From Fodinibius salicampi (lineage in GTDB: Bacteria; Bacteroidota; Rhodothermia; Balneolales; Balneolaceae): 64,000 nt of DNA. Made by a program: the position numbers and the translations under genes. How positions within the stretch are numbered: the stretch's first letter is position 1; the number at the start of each line of letters is the position of its first letter. Shown piece after piece: positions 54,644 through 62,689 of the stretch. The stretch spans positions 248,001-312,000 of the forward strand of contig NZ_BAABRS010000002.1 in the NCBI RefSeq assembly GCF_039545095.1, read 5' to 3'. The notes beneath the pieces are model-generated. The model searched no databases. It saw only the letters and a program-made list of their open reading frames with translations, and had not been told where the DNA came from.

Positions 54644-55842
54644 ATATATACTATTTACTTTATTTTGACGGCCGGGACCATGGAGGCCATGCATCACACG
54701 CCCGAGGACTTGTTAAGGCTTTGGCAAAAAAGGTAAATTCGATTGAAGTATTTGCACCTGGCTGGCCAACGAGTTTTGATGACAATGTCCATCATGTTAA
54801 TGTGTTACAATGGCCAAAAAAACATTTCTACACATTAACTTATACTATCTGTTTGATACCTGTCTTAGTAGTACACCTGATAAAAGAACGTCCTGATGTT
54901 ATATATGCAAGGTATTTTAATCTATTATTTGTAATTGCTCTGATAATTCGATTGTTCAGAGTACCATTGGTTGTTGAGCATAATGCAGACATTCATATAG
55001 AAAATAATATTTATAATAGAGGAAGCTTGTTGCGAGCTTTTTATATGTTATCTGAAAGGATTCTATTAAAAAATTGTTCGGGTTCTATAGTGGTGGCTGA
55101 TCATATTGTAGAGTCTTGGGAAAAGAGATTTTCTATTGATAAATCAAAAATAATAACAATACGAAATGGTGTCGACACAAATATTTATAAACCGGGGAAA
55201 ATGCTATACAACAAAAAAGTATTATCTCTGGATATGGAAAAAAAACATATTGTATATGTAGGTTCATTCGTCCAGTATCAAGGATTACACACACTCATTA
55301 AAGCATTTAGAATAGTAGTTCAAAAATATCCAAATGTAAGTCTTATTTTAGTTGGGGGTACCACTTCACAAATTCAAGGCATAAAAGATCAAATTCAGAG
55401 CAATGGTATAAAGAATAAAATAAAACTTTACGAAAAAGTTGATGAGCCAACTGCTGCAAAGTTTGTAAATGCAGCTAATATTTGTGTTGCACCCTATAAT
55501 AAGGAGGTCGCTTTACCCGATAGGTCTATTTCATTTGGGACACCTATGAAAGGTGATCCTTTAAAAATATATTCTTATATGGCCTGTGAAAGACCCATCG
55601 TTGCTACTTATTATAGAGAAGCGGGTTATTTACTTGAGAAGATTGGTGCTGGTGTATCTGTACCACCAGAAAAGCCAGAAGCTTTGGCAAAAGCCCTATT
55701 GGATTTGCTAGCAGATGAATCAAAATGTCGAGAAAAAGGTAAAAAGGGACGAGAGTATGTTAGTAATAATGCAACATGGCAGGTAGCGGCTAAAAAAACC
55801 GTAGGCTTATTATCTTCTATAATTGAAAAAAATAATAAATGA
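54640..55842 (+). CDS. Family-4 glycosyltransferase
   Basis: 400 residues from GTG 54640, overlapping the polymerase stop by four bases. The GT-B fold is shown by GGHASHARGLVKALAKKVNS, RPDVIYARYFNLLFVIALI, then IITIRNGVDTNIYKPG and HIVYVGSFVQYQGLHTLIKA. The E-x7-E region appears as PLKIYSYMACERPIVATYYR. It uses a nucleotide sugar to extend the lipid-linked unit in the cytoplasm. An extra segment at KEVALPDRSISFGTPMKGD is unusual before the E-x7-E block. Confidence 0.9.
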   Translation: MNIYYLLYFDGRDHGGHASHARGLVKALAKKVNSIEVFAPGWPTSFDDNVHHVNVLQWPKKHFYTLTYTICLIPVLVVHLIKERPDVIYARYFNLLFVIALIIRLFRVPLVVEHNADIHIENNIYNRGSLLRAFYMLSERILLKNCSGSIVVADHIVESWEKRFSIDKSKIITIRNGVDTNIYKPGKMLYNKKVLSLDMEKKHIVYVGSFVQYQGLHTLIKAFRIVVQKYPNVSLILVGGTTSQIQGIKDQIQSNGIKNKIKLYEKVDEPTAAKFVNAANICVAPYNKEVALPDRSISFGTPMKGDPLKIYSYMACERPIVATYYREAGYLLEKIGAGVSVPPEKPEALAKALLDLLADESKCREKGKKGREYVSNNATWQVAAKKTVGLLSSIIEKNNK

Positions 55843-55955
55843 TTAATTGGCATTATTGAAAAATCAGGAAATAATATCTCAGCAGTAGCTTGGGTTTAAA
55901 TGCTTACAATATAGATCAATACAAATTCGATATATAAAATTTTGATAGTACTTTT

Positions 55956-57050
55956 ATGGGAAAAAAAATTCTGATAACCTTGGATGGTAGAGCCTTGGCT
56001 ACAGGAATGGCGTTAAATGAATTCACTGCTTATAGGGCGAATAAATATCCTGATGAAAGCCATCACTTTATTGCTCTTGGCCCCCATACAAAATTGGAAG
56101 AAGAAACTCGCGACTTAAAAGGGTATCATAACGTCAAGTTTTATGATTGTAAAGGTAAGCTTTTGGCAATTCCTAAGTTTATAAATGAAATAATCGAGGT
56201 TGAGAAGGAGTATTCAAATAAGATTCTGATTCATGCACATCACCCTTACTCTGCTTCTTTTCTCAATATTTATAAGAACTTTTCTTGGAGAATTCCTATC
56301 CTATATACAGTACATAATACTTACAATAATTATTCTTTGCACAATAAGATATTTACCAACATTAATTTAGGAACCTCAAATTTTATTACTTTTTGCGGTA
56401 AAACAAGTTATAAAGCTTATCCTTATAAATCATTTATTAAGAAAAGAAATAAACCTATACCTAATGGCGTCAATATTAAACGAATTGACTCGACAATTGA
56501 TAAAGTTGATACTAATAGAAATGATAATCTTATATTGACTACTATTAGCAAAAGAAATGGTCAAAAAAACATTCCTTTTTTAATAAAACTTATAGACCAA
56601 TTAGATATTGACATAACGTTAAAGGTTATTGGACCTTTAGATGAAGAAACAAAAGAAATAAAAGGAAAAAATGACAAAAGTAAGATTATCTTTACGGGTT
56701 TAATTGAACGTGATCAAGTTTTTAAGGAAGTACGGAAAAGTGATGTATTTATTTCAGCTTCTTTATATGAAGGATTGCCAATAGCAGTATTAGAAGCTAT
56801 GGCAACCTCAACACCAATGATTTTATCTGATATCCCCTCGCATAAAGAGATATTAAGTAAGGGAGAAGGACCTATTCTACTTTCTCTTAGTTTAAAAAAA
56901 TGGGCAAAGAAAATTAAAAAGCTAAATAAAATGGAGAAAGAAGAATTGCAAAATATTGGGAAGAAAAATAGAGATATTGTTGAAAAATATTTTTCATTGG
57001 ACCAAATGCACAAAGAGTATTCAGTTATTTATAATGAACTTCTTAATTAA
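55956..57050 (+). CDS. GT-B glycosyltransferase (family 4-like)
   Basis: 364 residues from ATG 55956 after a 113-base gap. The N-terminus KILITLDGRALATGMALNEF is divergent. The C-terminal domain has PNGVNIKRI, NLILTTISKRNGQKNIPFLI and the donor site SDVFISASLYEGLPIAVLEA followed by MATSTPMILSDIPSHKEIL. This is the GT4 pattern EGLPIAVLEA. Very AT-rich and lysine-rich, like its neighbours, in agreement with foreign origin. Confidence 0.87.
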   Translation: MGKKILITLDGRALATGMALNEFTAYRANKYPDESHHFIALGPHTKLEEETRDLKGYHNVKFYDCKGKLLAIPKFINEIIEVEKEYSNKILIHAHHPYSASFLNIYKNFSWRIPILYTVHNTYNNYSLHNKIFTNINLGTSNFITFCGKTSYKAYPYKSFIKKRNKPIPNGVNIKRIDSTIDKVDTNRNDNLILTTISKRNGQKNIPFLIKLIDQLDIDITLKVIGPLDEETKEIKGKNDKSKIIFTGLIERDQVFKEVRKSDVFISASLYEGLPIAVLEAMATSTPMILSDIPSHKEILSKGEGPILLSLSLKKWAKKIKKLNKMEKEELQNIGKKNRDIVEKYFSLDQMHKEYSVIYNELLN

Positions 57051-57150
57051 AAAACAAAGTTTTAAGCAGGACAACAGCTGGCAAGTTCATTCTAGAATTC
57101 TGTATAAAGAATATATTTAGCATTTATTTATAAGTATCAGTAAAAAGTAA

Positions 57151-57984
57151 ATGAGCCAAAGTATTGATTTTGTTTTTATTGGTCCCCAAAGAACCGGTAC
57201 AACATGGGTATATAAGCAGTTAAAAAAACATCAAGAACTTTGTTTCCCAAAGAATGTAAAGGAAACAATGTTCTTTGACCAACATTATGAAAAAGGACTA
57301 GAGTGGTATTATTGGCATTTCAGGCATAAAAGTGACAAGCAATTATTAGGTGAAATTGCTCCTACCTATTTTGATGAGGAAAAAGTACCGGAACGTATCC
57401 ACTCGGTTAATGTTGATTGTAAGATTTTTATTACTCTTAGAAACCCCATAAGTCGTGCCCAATCGCTCTTTCATCACCACCTGCGAAAAGGCCGAGTTGA
57501 CAGAGACTTCTCTAGTTCGATAGAAGATATACCCCGTATCATATCAGCTGGTAAATATTCAAAACATATACCACGTTGGATGAATCAGTTTGGGAAAAAT
57601 GATGTGCATGTCTTGTTATTGGATGATATAAAGAATGAACCTAAGGATACACTAAGGAAAATTACTAATTTGTTAGATATTCCCACTATTTCATTAGATA
57701 ATGGGATAGATAATAAAGTAAATCCGGCCACAATGCCTGAAAATATAACAATTGCTAAATATGGAGCTATATTAGCTACTTTCCTCAGGTCAAAGAGATT
57801 ACATAAAGTTGTAGAATTTGGTAAACGTCTAGGATTAAAAAGTATTTTTTCAGGTCGTGAAGATGAATTACCGGAGTTATCTGAAGATAATAAACAGGAG
57901 CTTTTAGATTATTATAAAGAAGATATTCAATTTGTTGAGAATCTGACAGGTCGGGATTTAGGCCACTGGTATGATTTAATTTAA
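57151..57984 (+). CDS. Sulfotransferase (heparan-type fold)
   Basis: 277 residues. The PAPS loop is FVFIGPQRTGTTWVYKQLKK, followed by KNVKETMFFDQHYEKGLEWY and LLGEIAPTYFDEEKVPERI, and the 3'-phosphate block KIFITLRNPISRAQSLFHHH. This is close to the heparan-sulfate N/O-sulfotransferase type, different from the other two in the locus. It probably sulfates a sugar of the same glycan. A terminator follows directly. Confidence 0.9.
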   Translation: MSQSIDFVFIGPQRTGTTWVYKQLKKHQELCFPKNVKETMFFDQHYEKGLEWYYWHFRHKSDKQLLGEIAPTYFDEEKVPERIHSVNVDCKIFITLRNPISRAQSLFHHHLRKGRVDRDFSSSIEDIPRIISAGKYSKHIPRWMNQFGKNDVHVLLLDDIKNEPKDTLRKITNLLDIPTISLDNGIDNKVNPATMPENITIAKYGAILATFLRSKRLHKVVEFGKRLGLKSIFSGREDELPELSEDNKQELLDYYKEDIQFVENLTGRDLGHWYDLI

Positions 57985-57993
57985 TAATAATTT

Positions 57994-58030
57994 ACAGATC
58001 TCCTTATTTAAGAGGTCTGTTATTTTATTT
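57994..58030 (+). terminator. Rho-independent terminator
   Basis: The stem ACAGATCTC pairs with GAGGTCTGT with one wobble, and TATTTTATTT follows. It ends the AT-rich block of glycan genes and sits six bases before the next ATG. Confidence 0.65.
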
Positions 58031-58035
58031 AAGTA

Positions 58036-59172
58036 ATGAGTAAGAAAATACTGTTCGTAGTTAATCATTCAGAATTTTTCTTTTCCCACCGCCTGCCTTT
58101 TGCCTTAGGAGCCCGGGAGAACGGTTTTGACGTGCATGTAGCCACTTCCCCCTCCGGTATGGAAGAACAGTATGAGCAACATGGATTGATTTGGCATGAA
58201 CTAAAAAAAATGGAGCCCGGCGGAAAGAATCCTGCAGCCGATCTTAAATTAATGTACGAGCTGTATGAACTCTATAAAGATGTACAGCCGGATGTCATTC
58301 ATCATGTAACGATTAAACCAGTATTATACGGGGGGATGGCGGCACGCTGGGCTGGTATCAAGGGGGTAGTCAATGCGCTTTCAGGATTAGGATACCTCTT
58401 CCGGTCAGAAGATTTGACTTCCCGGGTGCTTCAGGTCCCGATACGGGCAATGTTGAAGTTTTCCCTGAACCATCCCAATAGTATATTTTTACTGCAAAAT
58501 CCGGATGATGTACAGCTTGTTAAGGAGATGCAGGTTGTAGATGAAGATTGCATTACGTTAATCAGAGGGTCTGGGGTGGATATGCAGGAATTCACACCGG
58601 CTGATACTCCCGAAAACGATTTACCCATTGTATTGTTCGCAAGCCGGATGATCTGGGATAAAGGTGTGGGCGAATTTGTTGAAGCGGCAGAAATTATAAA
58701 TAGGAATGCTAAGAAAGCACGCTTCGTCCTGGCCGGTAAGCCCGATCATAATAATCCCAACTCCGTGACGGAAGAACAGCTCCGGGCCTGGGATGAAAGC
58801 GGTCAAGTGGAATGGTGGGGCTTTTGTGAGAATATGGTGGAGGTTTTGCAGGGCAGCAGTATCGTATCACTACCTAGTTATTATGGGGAAGGAGTACCCA
58901 AAATACTCATTGAAGCGGCCGCCTGTGGAAAGCCTATTATTACTACGAATATGCCCGGCTGCAGGGAGATTGTAGAGGACGGTTATAACGGGTTTTTGGT
59001 TCAGGAAAAAAATAGTAAAGATTTGGCTCAAAAAACCTTAACTTTGCTTGCTGAGAAAGAAAAGAGAATGGAAATGGGTAAAAACGGCAGAACTTTTGCC
59101 CGTGAACATTTTTCTTTGCAGCGTACGAAAAAGAGAACGTTAAAATTGTATGATACCTTGCTCGGAAATTAG
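58036..59172 (+). CDS. Family-4 glycosyltransferase, PglA-like
   Basis: 378 residues from ATG 58036. It starts KKILFVVNHSEFFFSHRLPF and has VIHHVTIKPVLYGGMAARWA and VVNALSGLGYLF, as in transferases that act on the first lipid-linked sugar (PglA, WbpH-like). The donor site is LPSYYGEGVPKILIEAAACG and the closing GYNGFLVQ is typical. Base composition returns to the moderate level seen left of 47 kb, so this gene may belong to the older backbone of the locus. Confidence 0.9.
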   Translation: MSKKILFVVNHSEFFFSHRLPFALGARENGFDVHVATSPSGMEEQYEQHGLIWHELKKMEPGGKNPAADLKLMYELYELYKDVQPDVIHHVTIKPVLYGGMAARWAGIKGVVNALSGLGYLFRSEDLTSRVLQVPIRAMLKFSLNHPNSIFLLQNPDDVQLVKEMQVVDEDCITLIRGSGVDMQEFTPADTPENDLPIVLFASRMIWDKGVGEFVEAAEIINRNAKKARFVLAGKPDHNNPNSVTEEQLRAWDESGQVEWWGFCENMVEVLQGSSIVSLPSYYGEGVPKILIEAAACGKPIITTNMPGCREIVEDGYNGFLVQEKNSKDLAQKTLTLLAEKEKRMEMGKNGRTFAREHFSLQRTKKRTLKLYDTLLGN

Positions 59173-59214
59173 GGCATACGCAAACTACTTTTTATTGAAG
59201 TCTAACAATATTTT

Positions 59215-59250
59215 ATGAAATATCTTATCACGGGCGGAGCGGGGCTTGCC
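59215..59250 (+). pseudogene. Fossil 5' end of an epimerase gene
   Basis: From ATG 59215 it reads MKYLITGGAGLALWN and stops at 59260-59262. The first ten residues equal those of the complete epimerase gene that starts at 59324, but at least five codons are written differently (for example CTT/TTA, ATC/ATT, ACG/ACT). So this is not a recent duplication but the remaining start of a related gene. A palindrome begins where the similarity ends. Confidence 0.75.
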
Positions 59251-59277
59251 CTGTGGAATTGAGCTCCATTCCACAGA
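59248..59277. repeat. GAGCTC-core palindrome, copy 1
   Basis: CTGTGGAATTGAGCTCCATT and CCACAG (59251-59276) form a 26-base near-perfect palindrome. The reverse complement of this unit, with one extra base, occurs at 62611-62638. It sits at the break point of the fossil epimerase start. A third, expanded member is at 62161-62217. Confidence 0.75.
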
Positions 59278-59323
59278 GTAAAAAAGAAGAAATTTGAAAT
59301 TTCAAACACAGATTTAATTTAAT

Positions 59324-60313
59324 ATGAAGTATTTAATTACTGGCGGAGCAGGGTTCATCGGTAGCCATCTGGCGGATCGTTTACTAAAAGACGGCCACCA
59401 GATAACCGTTATTGATAACCTTTCCACCGGCAAGCTGTCTAATATCAATCATCTGAGAGACGACCCTAACTTTACGATAAAGGTAGCCAGCGTGATGGAC
59501 TATCATACGCTGGAGCAGCTGGTGGAGGAGTGCGATCAGATCTTCCACCTGGCCGCGGCGGTGGGCGTGAAGCTTATCATGGAGAACCCGGTCGAGACCA
59601 TTGTGACCAATGTTCAGGGGACCGAAAATGTCTTAAAGCTGGCCAGCTATCACGATAAGAAGGTGCTGGTCGCTTCCACATCCGAGGTTTACGGAAAGCT
59701 GATGGAAGGGAATAACGGCATTGATAAACTGAAGGAAGACGGCGACTGGAAATTAGGTCCCACCAGCAAGCGGCGCTGGGCGTATGCCTGCTCCAAAGCG
59801 ATGGATGAGTTTTTGTCTATGGCCTATTACGATGAAAAGAAGCTGCCGGTAGTGGTAGCCCGTTTCTTTAATACGGTCGGCCCCCGCCAGACGGGTACGT
59901 ACGGGATGGTTATCCCCAATTTTGTACAAAAGGCGCTGCTCAATGAAACCATACAGGTCCACGGCGACGGGGAGCAGACCCGCTGCTTTACCTATGTAAA
60001 GGATGCGGTGGATGCGATCGTGAAGCTGATGAACACCGACGATGCCGAGGGCGAGGTGTTTAATATCGGCGGTGAAGAGGAGATTTCGATGAATGAGCTG
60101 GCGTCCATGGTGAAGGAGCTAACGGATAGTGAGTCGGAGATACACCATATTCCGTATGAGGAGGTCTATGGCAAGGGTTTCGAGGATATGAAGCGCCGTA
60201 CTCCTGATTTGGCTAAGATCAGGGAGGCGATCGGCTATGAGCCTACGCACACGACGGAGGATATTTTGAATAATGTTATTAAGTATTTCAGGAAAGAGAG
60301 CCTCGTTGCTTAG
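59324..60313 (+). CDS. NAD-dependent nucleotide-sugar epimerase/dehydratase
   Basis: 329 residues from ATG 59324. The SDR core is YLITGGAGFIGSHLADRLLK, with IFHLAAAVGVKLIMENPVET, the active-site STSEVYGKLMEGNNG and WAYACSKAMDEFLSM, and RFFNTVGPRQTGTYGMVIPN. This form is close to the UDP-glucose 4-epimerase / UDP-glucuronate decarboxylase group. The substrate is uncertain. It is preceded by a fossil gene start with the same first ten residues, and followed by repeats. Confidence 0.87.
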   Translation: MKYLITGGAGFIGSHLADRLLKDGHQITVIDNLSTGKLSNINHLRDDPNFTIKVASVMDYHTLEQLVEECDQIFHLAAAVGVKLIMENPVETIVTNVQGTENVLKLASYHDKKVLVASTSEVYGKLMEGNNGIDKLKEDGDWKLGPTSKRRWAYACSKAMDEFLSMAYYDEKKLPVVVARFFNTVGPRQTGTYGMVIPNFVQKALLNETIQVHGDGEQTRCFTYVKDAVDAIVKLMNTDDAEGEVFNIGGEEEISMNELASMVKELTDSESEIHHIPYEEVYGKGFEDMKRRTPDLAKIREAIGYEPTHTTEDILNNVIKYFRKESLVA

Positions 60314-60430
60314 GAAGTGTTAAGTTTTAAGTGTTGCAGGTTGCAGGTTGAATGTTGTAAGGTTGGGTTTTGGTTGGTGGATATCGGATAGCAGATAGCA
60401 GTTGTCGGTTGTCCGTGGTCCATAGTCCAT
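60313..60430. repeat. Mixed heptamer arrays
   Basis: The first half runs as GTTGCAG, GTTGCAG, GTTGAAT, GTTGTAA, GGTTGGG. The second half uses the GATAGC unit (GGATATC, GGATAGC, AGATAGC). Both array types known elsewhere in the window meet here, directly after the epimerase stop. Confidence 0.7.
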
Positions 60431-60560
60431 TCTGAGCGAAACGCAGTGGAGCCGAAGAATCTCCCTTTTTGAGGGAAAAAAGGGTTGAGGGGGTAGCCTT
60501 TTAGATTTTACGCGGTCCTCGTGGAAGGAGATTCCTCCGCTGGCGGTCGGAATGACACTG
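60431..60560. repeat. GAGCGAAACGCAGTGGAGCCG...GAATGAC repeat, copy 1
   Basis: CATTCTGAGCGAAACGCAGT and GAAGAATCTCCC are followed about 60 bases later by GGAGATTCCTCCGC and CGGAATGACA. The ends are complementary (CATTC/GAATG, GAATCTCC/GGAGATTC), so the unit folds back. This form is widely seen in Bacteroidota and other phyla (recollection). A second copy starts at 62072. Confidence 0.65.
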
Positions 60561-60599
60561 CTTTTTTTAATGACAGTCCTCGATTGTCTAAGGATAATC

Positions 60600-61060
60600 C
60601 CTGACCTTTTAAGGCTGGTATATTTCCACTTCTATTTTGAAAGCGACAAACCCCACCCGGACCATTTCTGTGTGACGAAGGGTGGCCTGGAGCGGTCATC
60701 AGCGTTTCCGGGGATTGTCCACCCTGAGGAGTTAAATGGTCCTTGATTTTTTCGTCTCTTTTGGATCAAGCCAAAAGGGACACCATTAATATGATTAGGG
60801 TTTTTGCCCTTTTTGAAAGGAAACAATCTTATACTTTTCCCTTGTTCCATTTTTTCAGTGATGAAAAAACGGAACCCAAAAAACTCACCGGCTGAGGGTT
60901 CTTCGCCTGAGCGAGTCCGTTCGAACCTGTAAAAAAGCAAAACTCGCTCCCGGTGGCCGTCATCAACGTCGGGGGCCGAAGTCCGCACCAAGGAGTTTAA
61001 ATTTTCCTTGGCTTTTTACGAGCCTTTTGTGCCAAGACAAAAGGCGAAATAGAATTAAGG
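60600..61060 (+). repeat. Composite intergenic repeat, copy G
   Basis: The 84-bp hairpin is at 60659-60742, with inner stem GGGTGG (60680-60685) / CCACCC (60719-60724). A CTTTTGG/CCAAAAG hairpin follows at 60758-60764 and 60771-60777. Then come CGGAACCCAAAAAACTCACC, an inverted repeat GAGCGAGT/ACTCGCTC (60911 on, 60944 on), and CCTTTTGT/ACAAAAGG (61023-61030, 61037-61044), a paired variant of the CCTTTTGG stem in copies C and F. The gap 60314-61222 has no gene. Confidence 0.78.
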
Positions 61061-61222
61061 CTGGACCATATTTCTCACTCAGGAACGATCTTCTGAATAG
61101 AATATTTCTTCGTTTCGGTATAGTGGATATATATTTAACATTTCTGTTTTTGAGAGGATTATTGGATATATTATTTGCTTGAACAGTGATAGATTTGTTA
61201 TTAGGTACATATATATGTTGAT

Positions 61223-61432
61223 ATGGATATGATAAAAGAAGCCCAGTTGCTAGATCGGGATCAGGCCGAACAGAAAGATATTGAATATTGGAAATCTAAA
61301 TCTCCTGAAGAACGGTTAAGTATTCTTCAGGAATTACGCGAGCAATATATAACCCTGTTCCAGAAAGAGGAAGAATATCATGAAGCTCGAAAAGGATTAC
61401 GAAGAGTTTGTCGCATTGTTGAACGATCATAA
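61223..61432 (+). CDS. Small partner of nucleotidyltransferase
   Basis: 69 residues from ATG 61223. The sequence is charged and helical (EYWKSKSPEERLSILQELRE, QYITLFQKEEEYHEARKGLR). It overlaps the next gene by 53 bases in another frame, so the two are translationally linked. Two-gene units of a short helical protein and a nucleotidyltransferase-fold protein occur widely and are sometimes annotated as toxin-antitoxin pairs; no such role is shown here. It lies isolated between repeats. Confidence 0.7.
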   Translation: MDMIKEAQLLDRDQAEQKDIEYWKSKSPEERLSILQELREQYITLFQKEEEYHEARKGLRRVCRIVERS

Positions 61433-61844
61433 GGTCCAATACCTTATTGTTGGTGCTTATGCTGTTTCATATTATGCACGGCCAAGAAATACAGGAGATA
61501 TCGATTTTTTTATTGGTAACTCTGATAAAAATATCAAACAGCTTTTAAAGGTGTTACAAAAATTTGGTTTTGGAGCATTGGATCTGACTAAGGAAGATTT
61601 ATCAGGAGATGATAAGATTCTGCAATTGGGATATGAACCTGTGCGAATTGATATTATGACCGGAATTTCGGGAGTTTCTTTTGAAGAGGCTTACTCAAAC
61701 AGAGAACAGGGCAAACTTGGAAGTCAGATTGTTAATTTTATCTCGCTGGATGATTTGATTATAAATAAACGAGCATCGAATAGGACGAAAGATAAAGCCG
61801 ATGCCGAATTATTGATAGAGTTTAGAAAGGATGATTCCTATTAA
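61380..61844 (+). CDS. Nucleotidyltransferase-fold protein (DUF6036/AbiEii-like)
   Basis: 154 residues from ATG 61380. The minimal nucleotidyltransferase pattern is YLIVGAYAVSYYARPRNTGD followed by IDFFIG, giving the metal aspartates DID; the later Asp is in VRIDIMTGISG. FISLDDLIINKRASNRTKDK ADAELL is the C-terminal family block. Such proteins may transfer nucleotides to RNA or protein targets. It overlaps the small helical gene and is flanked by repeats on both sides, like a mobile cassette. Confidence 0.82.
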   Translation: MKLEKDYEEFVALLNDHKVQYLIVGAYAVSYYARPRNTGDIDFFIGNSDKNIKQLLKVLQKFGFGALDLTKEDLSGDDKILQLGYEPVRIDIMTGISGVSFEEAYSNREQGKLGSQIVNFISLDDLIINKRASNRTKDKADAELLIEFRKDDSY

Positions 61845-61911
61845 TAGTCGGAAGTGTTATGTTTTAAGTGTAAAGCTGGTGTTTACTGTTTCAGGTTAAA
61901 TCTTGAAGGTT

Positions 61912-62040
61912 TTTAGGTTTCCATTCTTTTACAGCTTGGAATGATTTCCCTGTGGAGAGGGCCTGCGACGTAGCGCTAGCGTACTGTTGGTGGGCTTCCG
62001 TGGGTTTGCGGTTATCAGATGGCAGATAGCGGTTGTCCGT
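61912..62040 (+). repeat. ~110-bp direct repeat, copy 2, with heptamer tail
   Basis: The block GGAGAGGGCCTGCGACGTAG through GCTTCCGTGGGTTTGCGG (61948-62010) is the second copy of 34649-34717. The left flank TTTCCATTCTTTTACAGC also matches loosely. It continues into GGCAGATAGCGGTTGTCC, a heptamer-type tail. Confidence 0.72.
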
Positions 62041-62071
62041 GGTCTGTTGTCGGATTAAAACAACGTCTGTC

Positions 62072-62217
62072 ATTCTAAGCGAAACGTAGTGGAGTCGAAG
62101 AATCTCCCAGTGCGAAGGGGATAAATGATTGAGGGAGCAGCCTTTTAGATTCTACGCTGGCCCTTTGGAATGCCACGTAAGTGGCCTCCCTGTGCAACGG
62201 GAGATTCCACTAGGGCA
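62072..62217. repeat. GAAGAATCTC repeat copy 2 and expanded palindrome
   Basis: CATTCTAAGCGAAACGTAGT and GAAGAATCTCCC repeat the motif of 60431. At 62161-62217 a palindrome has outer arms CCCTTTGGAAT / ATTCCACTAGGG and two inner hairpins, GCCAC-GTAA-GTGGC and CTCCC/GGGAG. The outer arms match the GAGCTC palindrome family. Confidence 0.6.
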
Positions 62218-62289
62218 GGAGGATTGAATGCAGTAGTTTATGAGGATCTGTGAACTTATGCTCTATAAGACAGCTGACTTTTCAAAGCC

Positions 62290-62640
62290 AGAGAAATAAT
62301 TTTTCCGGAGTTCTAAGTAGTCCACTCTATTTTAAAAGATTGAATTGTATATCCACTGAAAGCGACAGAGCCCACCCGGACCATTTCTGTTTGACGAAGG
62401 GTGGCCTGGAGCAGTAATCAGCGTTTCCGGGGTTGTCCACCCTGAGGAGTTAAATGGTCCTTGATCTTTTCGTCTGTTTTGGATCAAGCCAAAAGGGACA
62501 CCATTAATATGATTAGGGTTTTTGCCCTTTTTGAAAGGAGATATTATTGTACTGTAAGCTTCTCCATTTTTTTCAGTGACGAAAAAACGGAACCCAAAAA
62601 AGTCACCGGCCCCTGTGGAATGGAGCTCAATTCCACAAGA
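62290..62640 (+). repeat. Composite intergenic repeat, copy H1, with GAGCTC palindrome
   Basis: The hairpin is at 62378-62460 (83 bp) with inner stem GGGTGG/CCACCC. TTGATC/GATCAA and TTTTGG/CCAAAA hairpins follow. GTGACGAAAAAACGGAACCC ends in GTCAC, its own inverse. The block from 62460 to 62533 is almost the same as in copy G. The palindrome CTGTGGAATGGAGCTCAATT (62613 on) is inserted right after CACCGGC, interrupting the module order. Confidence 0.78.
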
Positions 62641-62689
62641 GCAGCGGATTGATACAATATAAGATGTATGCGTCCTTAACCTTGATGAG

